Shown here in pieces: positions 34,445-46,102 of a stretch of DNA of 64,000 nt. Origin of the DNA: Amaurobius ferox (Eukaryota > Arthropoda > Arachnida > Araneae > Amaurobiidae); the NCBI GenBank assembly GCA_951213105.1, contig OX578146.1, forward strand, positions 51,602,775-51,666,774, in the 5' to 3' direction. The translations under genes and the position numbers were made by a program. Position 1 is the stretch's first letter. The number at the start of each line of letters is the position of its first letter. A model generated the notes under the pieces. It was not told the DNA's origin. It worked only from the letters and a program-made list of their open reading frames with translations, and did not search any database.

Positions 34445-36017
34445 CGTACATTTGGCGATATTCCGGATAACAATATGTAAAACTATTTCAAAGCACTAAA
34501 TTAACTTATATTTCGCGGAACTCTAAATAAATAATTATATTGATAGCATTTTCAATAAGCGATATAGTCCATATATTAAAATATTTTAATAATTAAATCA
34601 TCAATTAGGCTTTATTTTAATTAATTTAGCATCATTTTCGCAATTTTGACGATATTTTCGTCAATATGGGGCGAAATATTGCCAAGTTGCGTACTTTGCT
34701 AGATTATTCGCCAAGTTCGCCAAAATGCATTACCAAGTGTTACAGACAAACGTAAAGAAGATCATTTCTTATATGAAGGTACGTCCGTCATATGACGGAA
34801 ATAAGAATTGGCGAAACATTACTTCCCATTTGGCGGCATTTTTATGAATTTGGCGAAATTTTTCTCACTTTGGCAACATTTAAAATAGTCGCCAAGTTAG
34901 AGACGTATCGCTAAAATTCTCGCCAAGCGTTACGGACGGAGAAATAGGTTATTCTTATAGTCTACTTTTTGTTCTTTCCAACATATTGAACTTTCATCAA
35001 TTAATCGTTATTTCATTGCTTTAGAGTCGGTTTCATCAATTTGGTGAATATTCATCAACTGCGTGATATTTTCGTTAATTTGACAACATTTAAAAAGTCA
35101 GCAAGTTGGACATATTCCGACAAATTCGTCACCAAAATTTTGCCAAACGTTACGGACGGAAAAATATGTTATTCTTATAGTAGGTACTTATGTTCTTTCC
35201 AAGATATTAAATTTTCGTCGATTAGTCGTCATTTTCAGTGATTTAGCGTCATGTTTATCAATTTGGCAGCATTAAAAAAGTCGCTGAGTTGGCGACATTC
35301 AGCCAAATTCGTCGCCAAAATCTCATTAATCGTTATGGATGGAGAAATAAGTTGTTCTTATAGCAAATAACTGATTATTGATGTTCAAATGTACAAAAGT
35401 ATTACCCAAAGTACCTTTTCTCATGAATGGAACGAGCTAGATCTACGAGAATGATGTCACCAAATTTATCGCATGATATTACATATGAAAAGTGAACATA
35501 TTTCCCAATAGTTAATATTTTTTTTTATTTTATGTGATTTTTTGATAAATTTATTTGAAAAATGTGCAATATCTCGAGAACGATTCATGCTACCGTTCTA
35601 AAGTTTGTGGCAATCGAATTGTAATAAAAAATTACATAAGATATGACTATTTGAGTAACTTTAATTAAAGGTTTTGATTTTTTCGAAATTTCATTCGAAA
35701 ATTTAAGGGGTTTCTGAACATTTGATTGCGTTTAAAAACAATAGGCTTCCAGTATTCACGGATTGTAATTTTTGTACCAAATTTTGTTCGAATCGCTCCA
35801 TTCGTTCGTGAGATATCGTCTTCACAGACTCATTGACACACACACACACGCACACGCACGCACACACACACACAGACATCACCTCAAAAACGTTTGATTC
35901 GTGTTCAGGGATGCTTGAAACGTGCTCTCTCGTCGAAAACTCGAATTCGAATTTTCGCCACAGTCACAATGTTTTCCTTATACATTATATTATGTATATA
36001 AAGAAAGTTAAAATAAA
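34445..36017 (+). repeat. Hairpin-tailed repeat, longest copy (copy B)
   Basis: The first ~900 bp hold a dense array of TTGGC/GCCAA words every 15-40 bp on both strands. Examples are GGCGAAATATTGCCAAGTTG and GTCGCCAAGTT, mixed with recurring CGTTACGGACGGA(G/A)AAATA and TTATTCTTATAG units. A region with CTCGAGAACGATTCATGCTA follows, then the conserved (CA)n and TCGAAAACTCGAATTCGAAT tail with a closing hairpin. No protein-coding frame was found. The family is not recognised. Boundaries are set by comparison with the inverted copy C. Confidence 0.7.
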
Positions 36018-36169
36018 CCCTCTCTCCCATGTTCATCCATCGAGTACTTTACTTGTGTGTTAAGTTTTGTAATGTTAGTGAATCATAAATGTACTGTGTG
36101 TGATAACAACTTTAATGCATTAAAATGAAATGTGACGGTACACCAATGACTGTTAGACGGTACACCATT

Positions 36170-37548
36170 TTTAATTTCCTTATATACATATTATAATGCA
36201 TATGGAAAGTATTGTGACGGGGTCGAAAATTCGAATTCGAGTTTTCGAATGGAGAGCACGTTTCAAGCATCCCTGGAAACATATCAGACGTTTTTGAGGT
36301 GATGTCTGTGTGTGTGTTTGTCTGTCAGTGAGTCTTTGGTGACGATATCTCACGAACGAAATTTGGTAAAAAAAATATAATAAGTGAATACTGGAAGCCT
36401 ATTGCTTTTATACGCAATCGAATGTTCAGAACCCCCTAAATTTGGAAACGAAATTTTGAAAAAATCATCAAAAATTCAAAACCTTCAGTAAAGTTACGCA
36501 AATAATGAAATCTAATGCAAGTTTTCATTAAAAAATGATTGACACAAACTTTAGAACGCGAGTATAAACCGTTCTCGAGATATATTGGTCATTTTTCAAA
36601 TAAATTAATCAAAAAATCACATAAAATAAAAAAAGTATTAACTATTGTGAAATATGTTCGCTTTTCATATGTAATATTATGCCATAATATTTTTATCATC
36701 TATTTCGTGGATCTAGCTCGTTCCACTCACGAGAGAAGACACTTTGGGTAATAGTTTTGTATTTGGACGCCATTAGTCGTTTATCTACAAAAAGAATAAC
36801 CTATTTTTCTGTCCATAGCGCTTGGAGATATTTTAGCGACGAATTTGGCAAAATATCGCCAACTTGGCGGTTTTTTAAATGTTCTCAAATTAACAAAATA
36901 TCGCCAAATTGATAAAAGTGTTACCAAATAGATAAAAATGGCGCTAAATTAATGAAAATGACGACTAATTGATGAAAATTCAATATCTTGGAAAGAATAT
37001 AAGAATCTACTGTTAAGGAAGATACTGTGGGGTAAATATGATTTGTTTTCACACGGTAACTCAGGCGGACTGTATCACCTTTCATTTCACAAGAAGAAGA
37101 TGCAAAGCGAACTTTCGAATGGCTTCCAACACAACAAAACTCATGCCGCAGCGCCCCCTCGCGGCTCTTTTCAATTTAATACACATGGGTTTCAACAGAT
37201 ACTTTGGTAATATAGTTTTGTATTTGAAGGCTATTAGTCCATTATCTGCTATAAGAATAACCTATTTCTCCGTCCATAACTCTTGGCAAAATTTTGGCAT
37301 CGATTTTGGTTGAATATCGCCAACTTGGCGATATTGACGAAAATATCGTAGAAATTGCAAAGATTACGCCAAGTTTGGAAATGAAACCTAATTGATGAAT
37401 TTATTATTAAAATATTTTAATATATGGACTATATTGCTTATTGAGGATGCTATTAATATTTATAATTGTTAATTTAGACTTGCGTGAAATATAAGGTACG
37501 AAATAGTTTTACTAGTTGTCATCCGGAAAATCGCCAAATGTGCAGCTC
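36170..37548 (-). repeat. Inverted copy of hairpin-tailed repeat (copy C)
   Basis: It starts with the same hairpin and GTCGAAAATTCGAATTCGAG tail in reverse, then the CGTTCTCGAGATAT region and TTGGC/GCCAA words. It ends near GCCAAATGTGCAGC, mirroring the start of copy B. A GC-richer insert (about 37020-37195) interrupts the array and carries a CTCF-like motif. Copies B and C lie tail to tail, giving an imperfect inverted structure of about 3 kb. Confidence 0.7.
37147..37165 (-). promoter_or_regulatory. CTCF-like motif
   Basis: The minus strand reads CCGCGAGGGGGCGCTGC, close to the canonical CTCF core (CCNNNAGGGGGCGC). It sits in the GC-rich insert within repeat copy C. The match is by eye and occupancy is unknown. 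Confidence 0.35.
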
Positions 37549-37574
37549 AACTTCACAGATACTGTTCCGTGGAT

Positions 37575-38425
37575 TCTTTCATCATTATTACTTTCCTTAT
37601 ATACATAATGTAAAGCATTATGACGGGGGCGAAAATTCAAATTCGAGTTTTCGACGGGAGAGCACGTTTCAAGCATCCCTGATCACGAATCGAACATTTT
37701 TGAGGTGATGTCTGTGTGTGTGTCTCAGTGAGTCTGTGAAGACGATATCTCACGAACGAATGGGGCGATTCGAATGAAATTTGGTACAAAAATAACAATC
37801 CATGAATAAGCCTATTGTTTTAAAACATAATCGAATGTTTAGAACTCCCCTAAATTTTCGAGTGAAGTTTTGAAAAAATCATCAAAAAATCAAAACCTTT
37901 AATAAAGTTACGCAAATAGACATTTTTTATGTAATTTTTCCTTAGATAACGATTGACATAAACTTTAGAACGCTAGCATGAACCGTTCTCGAGATATTGC
38001 ACGTTTTTCAAATAAATTTATAAAAAAAAAACTATAAATAAAAAAAAAATATTAATTGTTCAGAAACATGTTTACTTTTCATATGTAATATCATTCGATA
38101 AATTTGGTGACATCATTCTTATGGATCTAACTCGTTCCATTCACGAGAAAAGATACTTTGAGTAATGCTTTTGCATTTGAACGCCAATAATCATTTATCT
38201 GTTGTAAGAATAGCTTATTTCTCCGTCCATAACGCTTAGCGAGATTTTGACGACGAATTTAGCGGAATGTCGCCAACTTTGCGACGTTTTTAAATGTTGC
38301 CAAAATAACGAAAATCTCGTCAAATGGATAAAAATGACGCTAAATTAATGAAAATGACGACTCATTGAAGAAAATTCAATATCTTGGAAAGAATATAAGT
38401 ATCTACTATAAGAATAACATTTTTT
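37575..38425 (-). repeat. Partial inverted copy of hairpin-tailed repeat (copy D)
   Basis: Begins with ACTTTCCTTATATAC and the CGAAAATTCAAATTCGAG tail, then a (GT) tract, CGTTCTCGAGATATTGCACG, the ATTCACGAGAAAAG block and the first TTGGC/GCCAA words. It is truncated compared with copy C. Confidence 0.7.
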
Positions 38426-38819
38426 TAACTGTAAAAGTATTCATTGCATTACATAAGGAAAGTCATGTGTTGCCCACATCAGATTTTTTTCACTGTGAAG
38501 TAAATAAATTCATAGTATTATATAAGGAAAGTCATGTGCAGATTTTTTTTTTTTCAGTTTAGGTATGATGATAAATTCAAATTGCTATACAACTTCAAAA
38601 TCTTGCTAATACGTTTTAAATCTAATACTACTGAATTGAAAAATAAGGTTTTTCTCATAAGAAATGGATCAATTTGTCTTTTTGGCTTTAAGTTTGTTTA
38701 GCACTGAGGAAGGGGATCCAACGTATCCTTGAAGTACGCTGTATTGTATAATAATCTGTGAGTAATTACATAGTTTAATTTCTTCTTATCTTTTGTACAA
38801 AGTATTTTTACTTTTAGAT

Positions 38820-39180
38820 TGATTGACAACGATGTTTCTAAAGAAATTTGATCGCAGGATTCTACCAATGACTGATATTTCTAAAGAAATCTGGTCACAG
38901 GATTATATCATTGACTTATGTTTCTAAAGAAATCTGGTCACAGAATTCTAGCATTGACTGGATGTTTCTAAGGAATTCTTGTCACAAGATTCTACCATAT
39001 TGACTGATGTTTCTACAGACATCTGGTCAAAGGATTCTACTGCATTGACTGATGTTGCCAAAGAAATATGTCCACATTACGGGAATCTATCATTGACTGA
39101 TAATTCTAAAGAAATCTAGCCACAGAATTTTACCATTGACTGATGTTTCTAAAGATATATGGTCGTATGGTTCTATCACT
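38820..39180. repeat. Minisatellite of ~46-bp units
   Basis: About eight diverged units share TTTCTAAAGAAATCTGGTCA, ACAGGATTCTACC-like and ATTGACTGATG blocks. Substitutions and small indels between units suggest an old array. Confidence 0.85.
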
Positions 39181-40380
39181 GAGTACTTTGTCTATATGTA
39201 TTTTAGAAGCTGTATGTGTGAACATTCTGTCTAAAATTTACATCTTATTTTTGTCTCACTCTTCACACTTGATTCCTTTATTCAGGACCGCCCATACAAA
39301 TTGTGGCCCCCTCCTGCAAACATTTATTACACCACCCCTCTATATTTGATTTCTCCTCTTTATTAATCGTTAATATCTTTTCCTCTCTCAAATAATCAAA
39401 AATCAGGAGCCTCCCCTCCCCTGACGCTCGCCCCCACTGGAGTGGTATCAGTCCCCCTTTTGGCGGCCCTGTTTTATAAATGTTCCTGGAAACGGCCATA
39501 AATCGCTTTATATAGGAGCCAATAAATAGCCTCCTTTATAAAAAAAGTAAAATTTAGGAATTGTTTTCAAACAGAATAAATTTATAGGAAATATAAAACT
39601 TTGAACTTTTTTTAAATGTAAAAATCTCTTATATCTACGGGTCGATACAATATAGTAATGAGCATATCGATACATGTCTTCATCATGCATCGATATTTTT
39701 CATCGATACACCTGGACACTATAGTTATTCTGTATAGACACAATAGCTTTCGATATGTATTACATCAACAATTTACCCCAACTCCAGGCAGAGCTAATGA
39801 AAAAAATTGGCAGTGGCTGCAGTCTGATGGAGCCAAAATTGTTCTGCGGAATAACATATTTTTTATTTTTGTGGGTGGTTTGTCTTCTTTAGACGTATTC
39901 AAAACAGTTCAAAATATAAAAATATCGAAATTTGAAACATCTATTAAAAATAGTTCAACATATTGAAATTATAACCACTATATTTAAAAAACTAAGAACT
40001 CGATCAGAAATTAAATTATGTATCTTTATATGACAATGAAAAGCCTACAAATTACTTCTTAAAGTTCATTTTCAATTTTTGAGATATAGCATTACAAACT
40101 TGAAAAACGGAAAATTTTCAACCTTCTTTAACTTTCTAAGATGATTCTTCAAAAACTGTAAAAATTTCGTATAAACAAATTATCGATCAAGAAACTAGAT
40201 TTCCTACCAAACATTTTTGCAGCCTACTATTTATATCCATCTTTTATAGTTTTGGAGATATTTTGAGTGAAAGTAAGCAAAGGGAAGATAAAACTCACTC
40301 GGACAAAAATATTCTAGTTTTTCGAATTTTTTTTTTCAAAATAATAAAATATTGAAATTATTTTTATATAGTCATAATAT
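39181..40380. other. Non-coding stretch, nothing firm
   Basis: No gene was recognised. A 102-codon plus frame (39658-39966) lacks domain features, splice context and promoter signals. Part of the interval (about 39960-40380) resembles old dispersed repeats and continues into the block matching 14935-15060. Confidence 0.45.
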
Positions 40381-40384
40381 GTAC

Positions 40385-40525
40385 CTTAATTTTGACAAAA
40401 CAAGCAAAAATTGTTTACATTTTTGTTTATTAGGTTCGGAAATATAGGCATTCGCAGTGTTTATATTTTTCATAACGTTTTGATTTCAGCAAGAGGCACC
40501 TCAATCATAGATGCTATTCACATCA
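40385..40525. repeat. Dispersed repeat block (shared with 14.94 kb)
   Basis: ATTTTGACAAAACAAGCA, TTTATTAGGTTCGGAAATAT and CACCTCAATCATA follow the same order as the block at 14935-15060 in basigin intron 7. Confidence 0.65.
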
Positions 40526-40904
40526 AAACCAATACGCTGGTAAATTGTTTGAAGGCATTAGTTTCTTCTTTTCGAAATGGATTGCTGAAATGAGGGAAAA
40601 AAAATATTATAATTAAAACGAGCTTGCTTGAATGAATTATTCAAATGCTTGTTTTGTGATAATTTTTTATAGCAAAATTAATAAAATTACTCCCACTAAG
40701 CTAAGGAAAACTGTTTAGACAATTTTATTTCTTTAGTTCTGGTGAATTGACTTTATTTAAAAATGTGCTAATTCACCAAATGAAAAAGGAAATGAGTCAG
40801 AAACCGCAAATTCAAACAACGCACTTTAGAAAATGTAATTATCTAGATCAGAATACTGATGGCTTCGGCATAATTCAGTCAGGGCCTGATCAAGCCAAAG
40901 TAGG

Positions 40905-41190
40905 GCCCAGGGCTTAGTATTAATTTTGGGCCCCCATACGTATACCAAATACATGTAAAACATCAACACATAACACATTTTGGGCTCAGGATCACAGCTC
41001 AGAATGTACTAGTGTTAATTTTGGGCCCTCATGCGCATACTAAATACATGTGAAACATCAACACATAACAAATTTTGAGCTCAGGACCACAGCCCCGAAT
41101 GCCATAATTGTTAATTTTGAGCCACCATACGCATACCAAACACATGTAAAACATCAATACATAACAAATTTTGGGCTCAGGATCACATGT
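40905..41190. repeat. Three-unit tandem repeat, ~96-bp period
   Basis: Each unit contains GTTAATTTTGGGCC(C), CCATACGCATACCAAACACA, TGTAAAACATCAACACATAA and TTTTGGGCTCAGGATCACA, with modest divergence. The resulting 69- and 84-codon frames on the two strands are by-products of the repeat. Confidence 0.85.
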
Positions 41191-41971
41191 TACATACATT
41201 TTAATACCAATATTTATATTTATAATATTTCGTTTCATGTCTTAAAATTTCAAGGTGAAATAAACAAACTGAGAAACAACCATTGCAATGTTTATGTCAG
41301 GTGAACAATTCAAAGCAACAATACAATTCTTTACTATATAAAGTAATGTATGATGAATATAATTAATGATAATTATATTCATAATGCCACATTCAACAAT
41401 TTAAAAATATTTCTTATTTAAACTAATGTAATCAGATTTTAATAGCAGTGGAAATACAACTTAGAAAGCATGATATCGTTCAACTGATCATCCTTCAATA
41501 CCGGTGGATTATAGTTTCACCCAAGGTTAATGCATATGTTTCAAGGTCATTTCCGAAGCAGTTGTAATGATCAGAGAACACAAAACTCCTTAAATCAAGA
41601 ATTTCAGAACTTATCTCCTTTTTAGAGCCAAGTATTCTAACTTTGACTCTAGAAAAGATTTAGGACGTTTTGATCCCCGCTCGCCGTTAATAAAATTCTA
41701 AAATTCTATTATTCTAGAATCTCTGCACTCTCTAACTCCGCCCATCGTCAATAAAATTTAGCTCAGACAGAGCTTCACTTGATAATGCATCATGTCGTTT
41801 AACTGTGATAATACATGTTCGAAAGAGAGTTAGAATAGAGAAGAAAATTAGAAAAGAGAATTAGAAAAATAATTACAGAACCTTTGCATAACCATTCTAC
41901 TGTCACTTCAAAATAAAAAATTCTCTAATCGAAGTGCATGGCAAGTTACAATTGTAGTGTCTGTCTAGACC
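41191..41971. other. Non-coding stretch, nothing identified
   Basis: AT-rich sequence with a small CCGCCCATCGTCAATAAAAT / CCGTTAATAAAATTC duplication near 41680-41760. No exon or RNA gene was recognised. Confidence 0.45.
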
Positions 41972-42220
41972 ATAATTCTCAACTTCTTTTTTATGTGGAG
42001 GAACCCTTTAAATGTTTCATAAAATCTCACGGTATTATGTTCAATTGGGGGTAAAGATGAGCAAAGCAGTTACTCGCACTTTTGAATAAAATACACTCAT
42101 TGTCATATACATTTGCGTACCAAGAAGTAATTATGGGATCGTAACGAAACGTGGCATGAAGGTACGTGTCAGGCAGATATGCAAATGATTAGAAATACAG
42201 TGTGATTACGCATTGCGTAA

Positions 42221-42236
42221 TGCCACCAGAGGGCGT
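42221..42236 (+). promoter_or_regulatory. CTCF-like motif in Tc1 leader
   Basis: TGCCACCAGAGGGCGT closely matches the canonical CTCF core CCACCAGRGGGCGC. It lies in the non-coding 5' part of the Tc1 element. By-eye match only. Confidence 0.35.
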
Positions 42237-42396
42237 TGAACTTCGATCTCCTTGGTGCAGAAAAAAGGTACGCAGAGGCTTTTTGCTTGTACTTAATCTG
42301 CTGCAGAGGGACGCTTTTACATTAGGGATGCCGTTACACCGCCATCGATGACAATATGATCAGCTGTCAGAGTTCGAGAGGGGAGGAATAATCGGG

Positions 42397-43300
42397 ATGA
42401 TGGAAACTGGGTGGTCAGCTCGGCCAGTAGCCCACCACCTAGGCCGTTCCGACTACTGTGAGGAGGTGTTGGGACCAGCGGACAAGAGAGAGGACGCATA
42501 CACGGCGGCCAGGCTCAAACCGCCCTCGGCGAGAAGACAGTCGCATCATCCGACACGCACGCACAGCGCCAACTGCATCATTGTCCGCCATCCGGATACA
42601 AGCAGCACTTTCACTACGGATCCCTGTGTCTGTTCGTATCATCGCGAGGCGTCTGGTTGAAAGATATTTGATATCGCGGCTGTCAATGACACCCACCCAC
42701 CATCGCCTCCGTTTGGAGTGGTGTCGCGCCCGACGGAATTGGGCCGCAACTGAATGGAACTAGGTCGTCTTCAGCGACAAATCGAGATTCAATTTGGGCA
42801 GTGATAGCAACTGTGTGTGGAGGTCTCGTGGTGAACGCCTCAATCCTGCCTTCGCTTTACAGCGGCACACCACTCCCACAGCTGGTGTGATGGTATGGGG
42901 TGCTGGCGCATACGACACCCGGTCATCTCTAATATTGATCCACGGAACCATGACAGCCTAGCGGTAAGTTCGTGACATCCTTCAGCCACATGTGTTGCCA
43001 TTGAGGGCAGGCTCCCAGGAGGGATTTTTCAACAGGACAATGCTCGGCCACATACATCAACGGTGTTTACAGGAATACCTCCGCCACATTACAACCCTTC
43101 TCTAGCCTGCCCGATCCCCAGAGTTGTCACTAATCGAGCATGTCTGGGATAACTTGGGACGGCAAGCTGGACAGCCTACGAGTTTGGTCGAACTAGAGGC
43201 GCGCTTACAACAACTGTAGAATGAGATAACGCTGGACACCATACGAAACCCGTATGCCTCAATGCCGTATCGCATCATATATTCACTCTAGAGGTGGCCT
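42397..43300 (+). pseudogene. Tc1 transposase (DD34E), frameshifted
   Basis: The N-terminal helix-turn-helix region reads GWSARPVAHHLGRSDYCEEV. After a frame change come LTPTHRRLRLEWCRAR-like and WNxVVFSDKSRFNLGS-like segments holding the first catalytic Asp. IFQQDNARPH (about 43026) holds the second Asp, and LSLIEHVWDNLG (about 43130) holds the Glu. Frames shift repeatedly and a TAG interrupts the middle (about 42960), so no active enzyme is encoded. The TEs would have relied on this enzyme for cut-and-paste at TA. Confidence 0.88.
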
Positions 43301-44100
43301 AACAAGGTACTAGAACTTCTATTCATTTGTAGTTTTTTCTGTAATAAATGATCCTTTTGCTTTGATTTTTATATCACTTACTTATATCAACGTTGTACTC
43401 ACATATAAAAAATTTCGTTCGATTCTGACAACTCTTTCTTGGTGAGCAAATTTTTATGGCAATGTGTGTATTATAAAAGTATTTATTGCCTATTCTTATT
43501 TATTAATTACATTTAATAAAAAATGAAAAATAAATCTGTCTTTAAATCTGTTTTAACAAATATTGTGAATGTATTTTGTTATGATTTTGTGTTTAAATAA
43601 TTGTTTTCCTTAAGTACTGTTAACAAGAACAAGATACATTTTTTGTTGTTTATACACGCACATTTTTATTTAATGTGATCAAAAAAATATATTTAATTAG
43701 TTTGCCATTTTCTACTATTTTTTTTTAAATTTTTATTTGGCAACCCTATGAGTATTTGAAGGGAGTGCTGGTAATGTTTATTATTGCTAGCTGAATTCCA
43801 TGACGTTGCAAAAATTCCTCTTCAACAAAATTTATCTTCCCAAATCAAACTCTCGCTGCTTAAATTTTAACTCTCATGCAAATGTTTAACCAAGTTAAAC
43901 TTTCAAAATGTTTTTATTCTTGTAGATCACGTTACTGCAATAGATCGTGTTAAAACTAAAATAATTTTTCATGTTGTGACTGTATTGCAAAAATGGCGGC
44001 AATTTGTACTTTTTTTTTTTTCGCAAGCTTTTGCAAATTCTCGCGAGGTACAGGCTTGCGGAGCCCTAGTTTCCCGTTGAAACCTGGTTGGGAATCACTG

Positions 44101-45579
44101 ATCTTCACAAATATTTCAAGATTCAAAATATTAAATTTCAATCCTGTAACACTTTGTTGTAGCATATATTATACAACTATCACACCTTCACATCTAAAAA
44201 GCGGATACTTACTTATGAAAACGCCTATAAATGACGCGAAATTTAATCAAGAATAATCGATCTTTTCCCCTCAAATTATTATGTCCTATATGCTCCCTTA
44301 TTCCTTGATGACTGTTCTGGATCGAACTTTCCGCTGTGTACGTTGAAGTCAGTTGAATCTTAGTATTCAATGAAGTGTGTTCCTATATTCTAATTCACAC
44401 AAGCAGGATATAACATAGTACAAGCTGTTTCACATCAGCACTGTAACAGAAATGTGTAAGGCTAGCAGGATATATTTTCCATCAGAACTATAGCAGAAAT
44501 GTATAAAACTATCATGTTGTTTTTAGAGGGGGGGGGGGGGGGAGACTTATTTTTCAGGTCTAGTACAATTCTGGAAATTAATTTCTGCCTTGTGATCCAT
44601 AATAAACTGTGAGCGTTTTATTTGTGATAAATACACTACCCTCCAAAAGTTAAGCACTAAACAGTAAATTTGGCATAATTCAAGAAGTTCTGTACAACCG
44701 CCTCCAAATTTCCCAGAAAAATACTCTGATGAGTGATTTAGTCATAGGAACTTTAATGAGACAAAATTTGTACATGTGAGGACTAGAGAATGATGAATAA
44801 AGAAGATAAACACTTTGAATGATGCATAGAGAGGCTAAATATTATTTAATACGGTACACCCCATCGGATCCTAATACAAGCTTGACAAGAACGGTTTTCT
44901 CCTCAAGCAAGTGATCCAGGACGACAAAGGGCAATGATTATTATTTCTGCATATTAGTAGTTTGTTCTCGCAGGGTTGTGGGAGGAGGCAGGCAGGCAGA
45001 AACAGCTATCTCGAGGACATTTTATATATTTACGATAGGAGTAATATCCGGGGAATACGATGACTACTCCATACCTTTTATCTGAAGTTAGGCTTACACT
45101 AGGCTCGCTCTATGCGGACGAGAGTGTAGTCCATTGAACAAACATCTGGACGACTACAGCTGCATGGAGACTAACATAGGGATTAAGAGCACAGGATCCA
45201 GGACTGACATAGGGATTCAGGAACCTTTGCGCTGTCACAGTGCCGTCTGAAAAAACATGGTCAATGTAGCCTCCCAATGAAATAAAAAGCCTCTTAAACC
45301 TGTTGACTAATGTTGCGTAATATACAAGTTTTAACTATCCAGATATATTTTGAGAATTACAAGATCAAATTGAATTCGCATAAATGGAGATAAAGTAAAT
45401 CAATGCATAACCATAGTTGATTTGCAAATCAGTAGACATCGATAATAGTAAAGAAACGTCATTACTTAGGTATCAAGTAGTATCTTTTGCATACAAACCT
45501 TCTTTCGAACGTTCGTACCGTTTTGGACATTTCTTGGACGTTGCTCGAACGTAGTTGTCGCGTCAGAAGTAAGACTTAC
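44101..45579. other. Non-coding stretch downstream of Ig exon
   Basis: Contains a G15 run at 44528-44542. A Tc1-like end word (ACTACCCTCCAAAAGTTAAG, about 44635) has no partner end found. A GC-richer part at 45030-45260 has two ACATAGGGATT words. Probably intron or 3' flank of the gene carrying the exon at 45580. Confidence 0.4.
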
Positions 45580-45774
45580 CTCTTACATGCACGAATACGG
45601 ATTCCTCATCAATCTGTGGAAAATTAGGGTCAATTGTATTTTCTGCTCTGCAAGTGACGAGACCTCGATCCGGTAGTGTCATGTCCCTGATTATGAGTGT
45701 TGATGTAGACCGCGTCACGCTGTGCAGTGATATTCTATTGTCATTTTTCTTCAGTTCTGTTGCATTGAGGTTTC
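45580..45774 (-). CDS. Ig C2-type domain exon of a second host gene
   Basis: A 195-nt exon with acceptor ATCTTGCAG just above 45774 and donor GTAAG at 45575-45579; phase 1 on both sides. It encodes the second half of an Ig domain: a sequon (NAT), strands, then STLIIRDMTLPDRGLVTCRA with the second domain Cys, ending SVFVHVR. The 'L.I..M...D.GL.TC.A...FV.V' pattern is like VEGF/PDGF-receptor (PVR) Ig domains, but other Ig receptors are possible. The partner exon with the first Cys and Trp is not found in the 18 kb upstream, which is filled with nested elements. Codon usage and splice signals make this a good exon; the gene name is open. Confidence 0.75.
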
Positions 45775-46017
45775 CTGCAAGATTTGGGATAAAAAAAAAC
45801 CTGATTAAAATGCTCGATAGATTTCAGCATTTAATTAAAAAATATTCCGTGAAATAAAATAATGGCATAATGAAATATATTTTTTTCTTATAGCCAGATT
45901 TTAAGAAGCATTTTTTTCTTACCAAAACCTGTTTTTTTTACCTATTTGACCAAATGACAAATCTAAATGTTTAAAAAAGTTTTGATAGCAAATTATTGAT
46001 ACCTTTATCTAATCGAC

Positions 46018-46102
46018 GCGCTAGCAATACGACTGCGCTAGCGATACGACTGCGCTAGCTAACAGCGCTAGCGATACGACTGCGCTAGCTAACAGCGCTA
46101 GC
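46018..46102. repeat. Array of six GCGCTAGC palindromes
   Basis: GCGCTAGC occurs at 46018, 46035, 46052, 46065, 46082 and 46095, separated by AATACGACT, GATACGACT or TAACA. Spacings are 17, 17, 13, 17 and 13 bp. The self-complementary core and CpG content contrast strongly with the AT-rich surroundings. The function is unknown. Confidence 0.9.

Larger units (their letters stand above)
42094..43468 (+). mobile_element. Tc1-type DNA transposon, complete ends
   Basis: The ends are CACTCATTGTCATATACATT and, reverse-complemented, CACACATTGCCATAAAAATT, both flanked by TA (42092-42093 and 43469-43470). The 1375-bp length is near the usual Tc1 size. The intact relative of the host MITE shows the empty site, so the TA duplication is well supported. 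The interior carries a damaged transposase. Confidence 0.93.
41972..44100. mobile_element. hAT-type MITE relative, split by a Tc1 insertion
   Basis: The left part (TAATTCTCAACTTCTTTTTT, GAGGAACCCTTTAAA) and right part (AAAAGTATTTATTGCCTATT ... CAAGCTTTTGCAAATTCTCG, TGGTTGGGAATCACTG) follow the order of the intact MITE at 9825-10226. The split point is the TA at which the Tc1 element 42094-43468 inserted. Confidence 0.75.

Noticed and set aside
35833..36063. 76-codon plus frame starting with His-Thr repeats
   Set aside because: Translation of a (CA)n tract inside the hairpin-tailed repeat; the same pseudo-peptide appears at 34116-34346.
42439..42951. Minus-strand frames of 60-85 codons
   Set aside because: Antisense shadows of the damaged Tc1 transposase on the plus strand.
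44635..45579. A Tc1 element starting at ACTACCCTCCAAAAGTTAAG
   Set aside because: No inverted partner end and no transposase fragment were found downstream.
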